A stretch of 9,516 nucleotides of DNA from an uncultured Bacilli bacterium (GTDB lineage: Bacteria > Bacillota_I > Bacilli_A > RF39 > UBA660), in assembly GCA_934167785.1 (NCBI GenBank), contig CAKPLX010000044.1, positions 1-9,516 of the forward strand. Direction: 5' to 3'. The position numbers and the translations under genes are program-made. Under the pieces are notes generated by a model. The model did no database searches. It had not been told where the DNA came from and worked only from the letters and a program-made list of their open reading frames with translations. The number at the start of each line of letters is the position of its first letter. The stretch's first letter is position 1. Shown one piece after another: positions 1 to 7,107 of the stretch.

Positions 1-19
1 TTATAAAGGATATTTTCAT
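1..19 (-). CDS. Start of an unidentified gene, cut by the left edge
   Basis: Only the first six codons (MKISFI) are present, starting at an ATG at 19-17 on the minus strand. A purine-rich stretch (AAGAAGTG) lies about five bases upstream and is an acceptable ribosome binding site. A long non-coding stretch precedes it, which fits a gene start. Nothing can be said about function. It lies on the host side of the inserted element, downstream of spo0A. Confidence 0.35.
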
Positions 20-95
20 TTTTATCACTTCTTTCTTATTATTATTTTGTTTCAAAAAAAGTATTTTATACTTGAAAACTTTTGTTATTTTTCAT

Positions 96-124
96 TTGAC
101 AAAACTAAAAAAAGATGCTATTAT
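96..124 (+). promoter_or_regulatory. SigmaA-type promoter of the candidate small RNA
   Basis: A perfect -35 box TTGACA (96-101), a 17-bp spacer and a near-consensus -10 box TATTAT (119-124) predict a start near 131. No good open reading frame follows. The short open frame beginning at 115 would start upstream of the predicted transcript start, so the promoter more likely drives the RNA that ends at the terminator at 207. Confidence 0.6.
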
Positions 125-130
125 ATAGTT

Positions 131-207
131 ACATTAAACAATGTACCTTCGGTCTGGTTGTGTATATCGTTTGCTGTATGTGTATCGTAACTGCACATAC
201 TTTTTTT
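131..207 (+). ncRNA. Candidate small RNA of about 77 nt
   Basis: This RNA is bounded by a strong SigmaA-type promoter and a textbook intrinsic terminator, with no ribosome binding site or convincing reading frame between them. A 5' hairpin is visible (ACATT, loop AAAC, AATGT at 131-144), followed by an ACCTTCGGT mini-hairpin and then the terminator stem. I do not recognise a known RNA family. It converges on the 36-codon gene at 272-382, with the two terminators nearly back to back. It is antisense to the likely leader of the gene that starts at 19 on the minus strand, so it could regulate that gene. Function unknown. Confidence 0.5.
176..207 (+). terminator. Intrinsic terminator of the candidate small RNA
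   Basis: A perfect 7-bp stem GTATGTG (176-182) / CACATAC (194-200) with an 11-nt loop is followed directly by seven T (201-207) on the plus strand. Confidence 0.7.
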
Positions 208-213
208 ATGCTC

Positions 214-247
214 AAAAAAAAGCAAGGAAACTTCGTAACAGCTTCCT
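214..247 (-). terminator. Intrinsic terminator of the 36-codon gene
   Basis: Read on the minus strand, AGGAAGC (247-241) pairs with GTTTCCT (231-225), seven pairs including one G-T, around a 9-nt loop. The stem is followed after TGC by eight T (221-214). It begins 25 bases after the stop codon of the 36-codon gene and faces the plus-strand terminator at 176-207. Confidence 0.6.
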
Positions 248-271
248 CACTTCGACTATGTAATGACACTT

Positions 272-382
272 TTAGTCTTTACCTTTTTTTAGTTCTTCTA
301 ATTGTAATTTAAGTCTAATGTTTCTTTCTCTTTCTGCTAATAACTGTTCAATTAACTTTTGAATAAGGTCTGGTTCTGTCAT
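272..382 (-). CDS. Small acidic/basic helical protein, 36 aa, unknown
   Basis: The product begins MTEPDLIQKLIEQLLAER and ends in a lysine-rich tail (ELKKGKD). It is almost all charged or leucine/isoleucine residues with regular spacing, so it should form one amphipathic helix or a short coiled coil. No membrane segment or cysteine is present. The ATG at 382 is chosen because AAAGGGGGC lies 7-8 bases upstream. The overlapping ATG four bases earlier hits a stop at its third codon. A TATAAT sequence (minus strand, 451-446) lies about 65 bases upstream without a clear -35 box. An intrinsic terminator follows 25 bases after the stop. The complete gene anatomy supports a real microprotein gene on the host side. 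I do not recognise the family. Confidence 0.6.
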   Translation of the reverse strand: MTEPDLIQKLIEQLLAERERNIRLKLQLEELKKGKD

Positions 383-666
383 CTCATTTGCCCCCTTTCC
401 GCCCTTTAGTAAAAGATTTACCTTCCTGACTTCGAAAAGGTTGCTATTATATTACAATATTTATATATATTATTCAACCGAACAGAGTAAAATTTTACAA
501 TTATTTTGTTTTATACATTTAATCATACCCAATAAATAAAAAAGTTGGTTGTTTTTTTTCACCTGTTTTCATCTTGTTTCAATGCCATAAACTCACGAAT
601 TTGTCGGTATAATGGAAATATTTTTTATTTGTGTAATTATTAATACTCTAGGATTGTGCATGATTT

Positions 667-861
667 TTAAGCACTCTTTAATTCAAGCCTTAACTTATCA
701 GCAATCATTGCTATAAATTCTGAGTTAGTTGGCTTTCCTTTAGCTGCTGAAATTGTATAACCAAATATTTTCTCAACAGTCTTTTGGTCTCCTCTACCCC
801 ATGCAACTTCTATTGCATGACGTATTGCACGTTCTACACGACTTGGAGTTGTGTTAAATTT
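667..861 (-). pseudogene. spo0A: Displaced 3' fragment of spo0A (last 64 codons and stop)
   Basis: Read on the minus strand it encodes [19 protein letters not shown] and onward through the conserved tail to KSA and a TAA stop, the second half of the Spo0A C-terminal DNA-binding domain. It is identical to 9226-9420 except at 670 and 853, both synonymous third positions. Upstream (862-888, minus) the frame stays open for nine unrelated codons and then meets a TAA, with no ATG, GTG or TTG start and no ribosome binding site, so it is not translated as a gene. The receiver domain and the front of the DNA-binding domain are missing. This is best read as the original host 3' end, cut off when the element inserted. 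Confidence 0.9.
667..861. repeat. Left copy of the 195-bp direct repeat (attachment region)
   Basis: It matches 9226-9420 in the same orientation with two mismatches (670/9229 and 853/9412). Identity ends at 861/9420 on one side and at the stop codon on the other. It contains one of the two hybrid attachment sites. The crossover core must lie within it, but the long identity hides its exact place. Confidence 0.9.
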
Positions 862-902
862 ATGTAAATCTCTAAACTCAATAAATATTTAAATTTTTTT
901 AT

Positions 903-990
903 TTATTTGTTGGTTTATGCTTTGTTTATTTATAGCCTTATTTTATCTCTTTTTTTGAATAAATACAAGACCAATAAATGCTAATTGGTC
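903..990. repeat. Candidate integrase arm-site cluster, left end
   Basis: Three related motifs lie close to the left attachment repeat: ACCAACAAATAA (minus, 914-903), ACCAATAAATG (plus, 970-980) and GACCAAT (minus, 990-984). The plus-strand motif is repeated exactly near the right end (minus, 9116-9106). Shared short motifs on both sides of the core, near the ends, are typical of arm-type binding sites of tyrosine integrases. This is inference from position and repetition only. Confidence 0.35.
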
Positions 991-1013
991 TATAAATTTA
1001 TTCATTTTTTTTT
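957..1013 (+). terminator. Intrinsic terminator facing into the element (plus strand)
   Basis: A long two-part stem is visible: GAATAAAT (957-964) / ATTTATTC (996-1003) outside and GACCAAT (969-975) / ATTGGTC (984-990) inside, with an 8-nt loop. On the plus strand nine T follow (1005-1013). On the minus strand the stem is flanked by A runs, so it should not terminate the 576-aa gene whose stop codon it overlaps. It would block plus-strand transcription entering from the host side. Confidence 0.55.
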
Positions 1014-2728
1014 AATTGTTTTATTATTATTTCTTCTGTATTTTCACTTGGATAGTCATAAATATTAAAGTGTAATGCAATTATTAAATTAATAAATAGA
1101 TAAATAGCCCTATAATAAATTGTATTTGATAAGTCACTTGTTGCTGTTATATCATTATAATGACACATTCTATTTCTGTATGCATATCCAATATCATTAT
1201 CAAATGATTTTTCTTGTGTTCTTATATTAAATAAAAAATATTTTATCCATTTAAAAAGATTTTCGCCAATTAGACAATTTAATTTTTTATCATCACTTTC
1301 ATGAAATATACTTCCAAGTGTTATTTTTCTATCATTAATATATATTTTTTCTTCATATACTGCAACATATATTTTTCTTATTAATTTTTCTATATAAGAA
1401 ATAACATATACTGAATTGATATAATACATATAATTTGTTTCTGCCTTTGATTTGTATTTTTTATAACAATTTTTTATTGAAAACATAATCCCTTTTACAT
1501 CATTTTTTATTTCTTCTACATCATATTCTATAAACATAGTTGAAAAGATTTCATTAATTAAATTAATAATAAGCTTTTCTAATCTCCTATATCCTATAGA
1601 TTTTATTGCATAATCAAAGAAAAAATTATTAAATAATGGTATTATTATTTGTTCTACATACATTTTTCTTATATGGGTATAATATATATCTTCATCCAAA
1701 AAAATGCTTGTTAATCCACTTTCAATCTTGTCAACATTTTCAATGCCCATATACTTTCTTCCATTTTTGCTAATCGTATTTGGATATATTAATTTTAAAA
1801 AATCATAATTTTTTAAATCTTTTAATATTTTTTTATATTCTTTTATTACCTTTTCTAAATCAATACTTTGCTTATATTCATGTCCTGTCCTTTCTAACTC
1901 TTTCCTTAATTCATTCAGTAATTTATTATATATTTTTTCCACTTTTCTAGCTTTAATTTCTTTAATATTTTTTAGAAAATTTAATAAATATTCACATTCT
2001 TTTTCCTTTTGATATACATGTTTATTTTCTGTATTTATATTATTAATTAAGTTATCAATTATTATTGTATAATTTGGGTTTTCTTTAAATAAGATACTTT
2101 CTTTACTTAAATATTCTAATAACTGAATATATCTGTAATTCAATAATTTTTTTATTATACTTTCATCTGCTAATTTATTTATAAAATATTTATTTCTTTT
2201 TTCAAATAAATCTATATTATCAAAAAAAAGTATCACTTCATTATTTAATAAATATTTTATAATTTCATTATTATTTTGAAAGTATTTAGCAATTTTTATT
2301 ATTGTCTTTTTTCTTAATTGAAATCTAATATGTATATCTACAAAACTTTCTTCTGACTTATTTTCTTCATTTGTATTATATTCTAATATTTTTTTATAAT
2401 TTTTATTTATATATCTTTTTTCATCAACCAATGAATATTTTTCTTTTATTTTTATTATAATTTCTTCAACTTTTTCTATATCAGTTATATATGAACTTTT
2501 CACTTGACTTATATATCTACTTATATCACTAAAAAATTCTATAAACAAGAAATTTATATAATCATCAATATTATTAATTTTATATTCTATGCTATTATAG
2601 AATTTTTCAATTATTTTTATATCTTTAATAACATTTACTATATCACAATTACTAATTTCATCTTGTCCAAAATTATATCTATATTGTAAATTTTCTGTAT
2701 TTAGTTTTTCTATTATATTCATTCTCAT
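998..2728 (-). CDS. Large helical protein with C-terminal HEPN/DUF4209-like motif
   Basis: This 576-aa protein is lysine-, isoleucine- and asparagine-rich, with no signal peptide or clear membrane span. Its C-terminal part reads TLGSIF (470-475), LIGENLF (486-492) and then YRNRMCHYND (517-526). R518-N519-x3-H523 is the RNxxxH signature of HEPN domains. The preceding TLG...GENL pattern resembles the DUF4209 family, which carries a conserved RNxxxHG motif; here the G is replaced by Y. HEPN domains with this motif are commonly metal-independent RNases in toxin-antitoxin and anti-phage systems, so an RNase effector is a reasonable inference. Residues 1-430 are predicted helical and unrecognised. 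A second ATG (2722) has better spacing to the GAG upstream and gives 574 aa. The gene is divergent from the helicase, with 87 bp between them. Confidence 0.85.
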   Translation of the reverse strand: MRMNIIEKLNTENLQYRYNFGQDEISNCDIVNVIKDIKIIEKFYNSIEYKINNIDDYINFLFIEFFSDISRYISQVKSSYITDIEKVEEIIIKIKEKYSLVDEKRYINKNYKKILEYNTNEENKSEESFVDIHIRFQLRKKTIIKIAKYFQNNNEIIKYLLNNEVILFFDNIDLFEKRNKYFINKLADESIIKKLLNYRYIQLLEYLSKESILFKENPNYTIIIDNLINNINTENKHVYQKEKECEYLLNFLKNIKEIKARKVEKIYNKLLNELRKELERTGHEYKQSIDLEKVIKEYKKILKDLKNYDFLKLIYPNTISKNGRKYMGIENVDKIESGLTSIFLDEDIYYTHIRKMYVEQIIIPLFNNFFFDYAIKSIGYRRLEKLIINLINEIFSTMFIEYDVEEIKNDVKGIMFSIKNCYKKYKSKAETNYMYYINSVYVISYIEKLIRKIYVAVYEEKIYINDRKITLGSIFHESDDKKLNCLIGENLFKWIKYFLFNIRTQEKSFDNDIGYAYRNRMCHYNDITATSDLSNTIYYRAIYLFINLIIALHFNIYDYPSENTEEIIIKQLKKNE

Positions 2729-2785
2729 ACTCTTTTCTAATTTTTTCTAATTTTATCATACTTTTCTATTTTTTTATATAGTTTA

Positions 2786-2794
2786 TGTTATAAT
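2786..2794 (+). promoter_or_regulatory. Extended -10 promoter of the helicase gene
   Basis: TGTTATAAT (2786-2794) is a perfect TATAAT box preceded by the TGn extension. No clear -35 box is present. The predicted start falls at about 2801, directly on the ribosome binding site AAAGGAGG (2801-2808), so the leader would be very short. The opposite strand of this 87-bp gap must hold the promoter of the 576-aa gene, but I see no strong match there. Confidence 0.5.
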
Positions 2795-2815
2795 TAATAA
2801 AAAGGAGGAAAAAAT

Positions 2816-4609
2816 ATGGGAAATAAATATTTATCAGAAGTAATACAAGAACACAAAGAAGAGATACTAGAAAATAACGATTTAATCCTAATGACTGCTG
2901 GAGTAGGAGCGGGAAAAAATACTTGGGTACAAAAAGAATTAGTGAAAGAGCTTAATGATGATGAAACAATTCTCTTTATAACCTCAAGAAAAATGATAAA
3001 AGAACAAGCCTTAAAAGACCGTGCTTTTTGTGACAATTTTAAAATATGTGTAGAAAACCACTATCATTTTGTAACTACACATCAAAAATTTATTAAAATG
3101 ATAATTAATGAAAACGATATATATGAAAATCTTGAAAAAATAGAAAAACTCAATTTTAAATATATAGTTATAGATGAGGTTCATTCTCTCATTGCTGATT
3201 CAGGATTCACTGATTCAACATATTATTTAACAATATTAATCAATTACTTTTTAGTAAATAATAAAAAAATAATCTGTATGTCTGCAACATCATCTACATT
3301 GTCACCTTATTTCAAAAGATTTGGTAATTATAAATTTTTTGATTTTAGTAATGAATGTTATAATGTAAAACCAAAAGAAGTTGAAATCATTAACAAAGAA
3401 CAAGCATTTAATTTATTATCACATGCTAATTCCAAAAATAAAATGTTATATATGTCAAATTCTGCAACTGATATTTGTAAAAAAATTTCACCAAAACTAA
3501 TAAAAGATTATAATATTTCAAAAGAAAATATAGGGATTTTAATAAGTGATAGCAGAAAAGATAGTTTGATATCAAAAGTAAAATCTAATGAAAAAAGTAT
3601 TTTACAAGAAATGGATACATTAAATAATTATATTGTAGATAATGAAGCTTTTCCTGAAAATATAAATATAGTGTTATCAACTTCAAAAATCAGAGAAGGA
3701 GTTAATTTAAAAGATTCTAATATAAAAGCCATGTTTTGTGAATCACACAATCCTATTGATATTATTCAATTTTCCGGTAGATATAGAAAAAACATAGATA
3801 AATTTTATATTATTGATAATTCACTTAATCAAACAACTTCAGAAGAAATTACAACAATGAATATTGAATATGATTTTTTAAACAATATTTTGCTTGAAAA
3901 CATTAATTTATATTATTCTGTATTATTGTATAAAGCAACATCATACATTAATAATTTTCTAAAAAAATATTTAGCATTTTATAACACAAATATTACTAAA
4001 TTAGTTAATACTATGCACTTTACAAATCCTGTTGACAACTTTATCAACACATTGGATAGAAAAAATAAACAAAGAAATTTCTCTCTAAAATTAAAAAGGA
4101 ATTTAAAAAAATACTACACAAAATCTTCTAAAAATACTATAACTTTAAATAATAAAATGTATACAATTGAATTAGATAATTTTAAAAATTTTATACTTAA
4201 AGAGTTTTCTCTTTTAAGGTATAATCCAATTTTTGAAAAATATGAAATATATAATGAATTATACTATTATAAAATAGAATCCTTCAAGGCTTATGAAAAA
4301 TACAAAGAAAATCCAATATCATTTATTAAAAATACTTTACAAGTTGAGTCTGTTTTAAATTGTGTACCAAAATTCAATATAGATACTAACAAAGCACAAG
4401 TTAGAAAAGAAATTTTAAATTTATTATATAATAATAATTGGATTAATACACGTTTAGATAAACAAACTCAACAAATTATTTTAGATAAAATCTTCAATAC
4501 CATACTAAATAAAAGCTATAAACAGCTTGGCAGACTCTTAACAAATTATAATATTAGTTTCACAAAACCAGGAGCTAATGATAAAAGTTATATTTTTATA
4601 ACAGGATAA
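2816..4609 (+). CDS. Superfamily 2 DExH-type helicase with unknown C-terminal half
   Basis: This 597-aa protein has recognisable SF2 motifs in order: motif I AGVGAGKNTW (28-37), motif Ia-like FITSRK (54-59), motif II DEVH (120-123), motif III SAT (156-158), motif V STSKIREGVNL (288-298) and motif VI QFSGRYRK (318-325). It should be an ATP-dependent nucleic-acid translocase or helicase acting in the cytoplasm. Motif I is unusual: the residue after GK is N, with T one place later. Residues 365-597 are basic, aromatic-rich and unrecognised; they could bind DNA or a partner. The start follows AAAGGAGG with good spacing. It is divergent from the HEPN-like gene. It may be anti-phage cargo paired with that gene, or the replication helicase of the element; the sequence does not decide. 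Confidence 0.9.
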   Translation: MGNKYLSEVIQEHKEEILENNDLILMTAGVGAGKNTWVQKELVKELNDDETILFITSRKMIKEQALKDRAFCDNFKICVENHYHFVTTHQKFIKMIINENDIYENLEKIEKLNFKYIVIDEVHSLIADSGFTDSTYYLTILINYFLVNNKKIICMSATSSTLSPYFKRFGNYKFFDFSNECYNVKPKEVEIINKEQAFNLLSHANSKNKMLYMSNSATDICKKISPKLIKDYNISKENIGILISDSRKDSLISKVKSNEKSILQEMDTLNNYIVDNEAFPENINIVLSTSKIREGVNLKDSNIKAMFCESHNPIDIIQFSGRYRKNIDKFYIIDNSLNQTTSEEITTMNIEYDFLNNILLENINLYYSVLLYKATSYINNFLKKYLAFYNTNITKLVNTMHFTNPVDNFINTLDRKNKQRNFSLKLKRNLKKYYTKSSKNTITLNNKMYTIELDNFKNFILKEFSLLRYNPIFEKYEIYNELYYYKIESFKAYEKYKENPISFIKNTLQVESVLNCVPKFNIDTNKAQVRKEILNLLYNNNWINTRLDKQTQQIILDKIFNTILNKSYKQLGRLLTNYNISFTKPGANDKSYIFITG

Positions 4610-4629
4610 TTAAAAAATTAGTTTTAAAT

Positions 4630-4677
4630 ATAGGAAATAACTATGATTTATTATAAATAAAACCACTTATTTCCTAT
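4630..4677 (+). terminator. 11-bp inverted repeat after the helicase gene
   Basis: ATAGGAAATAA (4630-4640) pairs perfectly with TTATTTCCTAT (4667-4677) across a 26-nt loop, starting 20 bases after the helicase stop codon. Only a weak T-rich tail follows, so termination is possible but not certain. Confidence 0.4.
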
Positions 4678-4690
4678 TTCAATTAAAACA

Positions 4691-4726
4691 TGTGGGGGAA
4701 AGCAGATGGGCTTTCTTTCCCCCATA
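4691..4726. terminator. Strong G5/C5 hairpin between convergent genes
   Basis: TGTGGGGGAAA (4691-4701) pairs with TTTCCCCCATA (4716-4726), 11 pairs with one G-T, including five G-C pairs in very AT-rich DNA. A further GC-rich inner part is possible (GC...GC, 4702-4710). It lies between the convergent helicase and envelope-operon genes and may be a shared terminator; the minus-strand tail (TTTT) is short. A structural role in replication is an alternative. Confidence 0.45.
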
Positions 4727-5128
4727 TTCACTAGATATAATGAACAATAAAATTCCCCCCTTTCTTGCCATTTGTATTCAATATTCTTTGTATTTTTTAT
4801 AATACCAGTTTGCTTGAATATTTCATACAAATTAATTTTCTTTTGTTTTCTTAAAAAATTGTTATTCAGTTACTTCCGATTAAAACTTAAAATTTTTTTA
4901 TATTAAATTGGCTATATCTATTGATATTAAGCGATTATACCGACAAAATTTTAATCGAGTACATAATCGTAATATGGGGAGTATATTTTCAACATTGAAT
5001 TAGAAAATTGATGTTAAAAATCGCCCTGCACATGTAATCGTGGTATAAAATCAATTAGTCTATAATCATATGTAAAAAAGCATATAATACCAAATTAAGT
5101 ACTATACACTTTTTAATCTTTTTACTTT
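4727..5128. other. Intergenic region with clustered TAATCG motifs
   Basis: No supported gene lies here. The hexamer TAATCG or its complement CGATTA occurs at 4877-4882, 4932-4937, 4952-4957, 4964-4969 and 5035-5040, five times in about 165 bp of DNA where C and G are scarce. An imperfect palindrome (AACAT...ATGTT, 4991-5015) and a third C-run (4755-4760) are nearby. Such spacing could mark protein-binding sites, for example an origin or a regulator site, but no iteron periodicity is clear. The minus-strand genes ending at 5129 have no strong terminator here. Confidence 0.4.
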
Positions 5129-6325
5129 TTAATTTTGAATAGATGTTACTATGCCATTTTCGAAATAAATATATCTATATCTACTATAACACCATTGTTC
5201 ACGAATTCCATAAATTGTTTCTGTTCTATTAATTTTTTCAGGTTTTCCCCATGTACTATCTTCTACCTCTTTTTTACTCATTCCAATAGAAGGAGTTTTA
5301 AGCTTAACTATATCATTTGGAATTGTATTATCACTTTTTTTTGATAATGTTACTGTATTTGTTGAAGAATATGGAGAATATACTATTTTTCCATCAACAT
5401 AGTTCATTTTAAACAAAGCACTATTTAAATCATCCATTTTATCTGTATTATTAAAAACATATAAAATATTATTTTCATATTTGCAGTTATATTTATCATA
5501 TGTATATTTATATAAAGAATTGCTGTAAACATTATAACAAATATTTCCATCTATAATCCAATCAAATCCTGTTATTCCATAATTTCCATACCATTCCCCA
5601 TCTAATTCATGTTCTTTCTTTATACTATCAATTAAATTTTTACTATCTTTATACTCTAGTATTTTTTCTAATAATTCAATCTCTTTTTGATATTTATCTT
5701 TATTTGAAATAGCAGCGCTATATATAATTTCATTTGATTTTTCTTTAATATCATGTATATTTATAATATTCTTTAATGTCTCTTTTGTATAATTGTTATC
5801 ATTTACTATTGTTATTAATTCCTCTTCATTTTCGCAATCCTTTAACTGTAAAGATATTAATTCTTTTAAACTATCTTCTTCTGTATATTCTTCATCATTT
5901 TTAGAGAAACCTCCAAAAATTGTATATTTATTTTCTTTACAATTTAATATAACTTTAGCATCAGTTTCTTTTTTTACAATATCATTAATATAATTTTTAC
6001 TAGTTTTATCAATTAATACATCTTCATATTTTTTATATTCCTTTGTAAACATTTCTAAAACATTAGTTGAAATGCTTTTTTTCTTTGAATAATCATAATC
6101 ATCAAATTCATCTTTCATTCTTATATTCAAAACATTATAGTACTTACCTTCTATTGTATAATTCTCATATTCTATGTCTTTTAAAATACTACATTTCACC
6201 TGTTTTGATATATTATTTTTTACAATTAATATTTGTACCGGATGTATCAATAATGCAACTAATACTATTATTGCCACTACAACACTAAAAACTATTTTCC
6301 ATTTTACCTCTTTATTTTTTCTCAT
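5129..6325 (-). CDS. Membrane-anchored extracellular protein with BLIP/SmpA-like tail
   Basis: This 398-aa protein has a basic N-terminus and one strong hydrophobic segment (about residues 11-27) with no signal-peptidase or lipobox site, so it is probably an N-terminal anchor with the rest outside the cell. Residues 40-250 are charged and helical, including an EYKDSKNLI stretch of the kind seen in repeat-containing Firmicutes envelope proteins. The last 57 residues (342-398) start with a threonine-proline segment, then IGMSKKEVEDS (347-357), WGKP (359-362), EQW (376-378) and a YIYFENGIV strand. This matches the small domain related to SmpA/OmlA and beta-lactamase-inhibitor-protein folds, common at the ends of Firmicutes surface proteins. 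It is the last gene of a three-gene operon, 22 bp after the 172-aa gene, with ribosome binding site GAAAGGTG. The exact role is unknown. Confidence 0.85.
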   Translation of the reverse strand: MRKNKEVKWKIVFSVVVAIIVLVALLIHPVQILIVKNNISKQVKCSILKDIEYENYTIEGKYYNVLNIRMKDEFDDYDYSKKKSISTNVLEMFTKEYKKYEDVLIDKTSKNYINDIVKKETDAKVILNCKENKYTIFGGFSKNDEEYTEEDSLKELISLQLKDCENEEELITIVNDNNYTKETLKNIINIHDIKEKSNEIIYSAAISNKDKYQKEIELLEKILEYKDSKNLIDSIKKEHELDGEWYGNYGITGFDWIIDGNICYNVYSNSLYKYTYDKYNCKYENNILYVFNNTDKMDDLNSALFKMNYVDGKIVYSPYSSTNTVTLSKKSDNTIPNDIVKLKTPSIGMSKKEVEDSTWGKPEKINRTETIYGIREQWCYSRYRYIYFENGIVTSIQN

Positions 6326-6347
6326 TTCTTCACCTTTCTTCTAATTT

Positions 6348-6866
6348 TTAATATCCCATTATCATTTCAGCCCACTCTTCCATTTGTTTATAATGTTTAT
6401 AACAATAATATTCTTTAGTTCCATCTGAACGTTTTAAAGAATATTTTCCTTCATTCAAGCATCCACTAGCATCACAATAATGTTTTATATTATTATCATA
6501 ATTACTATTATTCGTAGTATTATAATAACTACCTGAACTTGATGAATTAGTTGTATAATTCTTATTATATGAATTGTTACTTTGCTCATCTTTATTATTA
6601 ATTACTATTATACTAATAATAACTACTATAATTAATACTATAAAACTTGAAATCCATCCTTTTTTATTGGGATATTCAGCTTTTAAATCTCTTCCATTTT
6701 CTTTTGCTTCTTGTAATTTCCAATTTAAATATTTACTACCTTCCTTTTTTTCTTCTGGAGAAGCATTAGCAAAAGCCTTTACCATTTCATCATGTAAATA
6801 TTCACTATCTAATCCCTTATCCACATATAAATCAATTATTTTTTTTAATCTACTATTTTCTTCCAC
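6348..6866 (-). CDS. Single-pass membrane protein with small C-terminal zinc-like site
   Basis: This 172-aa product has three parts: a charged helical N-terminal domain (1-70), one membrane segment (about 71-90, with WISSFIVLIIVVIISIIVI), and a Ser/Asn/Tyr-rich low-complexity linker (92-126) leading to a C-terminal mini-domain. That domain has C131-x4-C136 and C155-x2-H158, a plausible zinc-binding set. The orientation is not certain, but the basic and acidic N-domain is probably cytoplasmic and the linker outside. The start is a GTG at 6866, supported by AAGGAAGTG seven bases upstream; no ATG is suitable. It lies 14 bp after the zinc-ribbon gene and 22 bp before the 398-aa gene, so all three are likely co-transcribed. 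I recognise no named family. Confidence 0.85.
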   Translation of the reverse strand: MEENSRLKKIIDLYVDKGLDSEYLHDEMVKAFANASPEEKKEGSKYLNWKLQEAKENGRDLKAEYPNKKGWISSFIVLIIVVIISIIVINNKDEQSNNSYNKNYTTNSSSSGSYYNTTNNSNYDNNIKHYCDASGCLNEGKYSLKRSDGTKEYYCYKHYKQMEEWAEMIMGY

Positions 6867-6880
6867 TAAAAATCACTTCC

Positions 6881-7078
6881 TTAAACTTTCCATTTATGCC
6901 CACATTTTAAACAAGTAACTACTATCTTTCCACTTCCTATAACTCCACCTAACAATCCTATCGGTCCAAGCAATAAACCTCCTGCTGCTGCTTTTCCTAA
7001 CCCAAAGCCTTTTTTATTTGCAACAATTTGTGTACTTTTGCACATTGGACAACAAACCTCACCATTCTCATTTGTCAT
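6881..7078 (-). CDS. Small zinc-ribbon protein with glycine-rich hydrophobic insert
   Basis: This 65-aa protein has two CxxC pairs, C10-x2-C13 and C56-x2-C59, which together make a four-cysteine zinc ribbon. Between them lies a Gly/Ala/Leu-rich stretch (24-50, with GGLLLGPIGLLGGVIGSG) that could insert in or lie on the membrane. Small proteins of this layout occur widely in Firmicutes, usually without known function. The start ATG at 7078 has a strong ribosome binding site (AAAGGAGG). It is the first gene of the operon, preceded by a promoter overlapping the tandem operator at 7129-7152. Confidence 0.85.
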   Translation of the reverse strand: MTNENGEVCCPMCKSTQIVANKKGFGLGKAAAGGLLLGPIGLLGGVIGSGKIVVTCLKCGHKWKV

Positions 7079-7107
7079 ATTCTTTTCCTCCTTTTACTTT
7101 TTTCTAC

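Noticed and set aside
115..312. 65-codon plus-strand open frame with hydrophobic start
   Set aside because: It starts before the predicted transcript start, has no ribosome binding site, and crosses two terminators and the opposite-strand 36-codon gene.
559..588. Short minus-strand frame ending MALKQDENR that looks protein-like
   Set aside because: Only nine codons from its ATG, no ribosome binding site and a stop shortly upstream; at most a gene remnant.
2735..2755. Tandem TTTTCTAA repeats before the 576-aa gene
   Set aside because: Two short AT-rich units only; likely low complexity, though a regulator site cannot be excluded.
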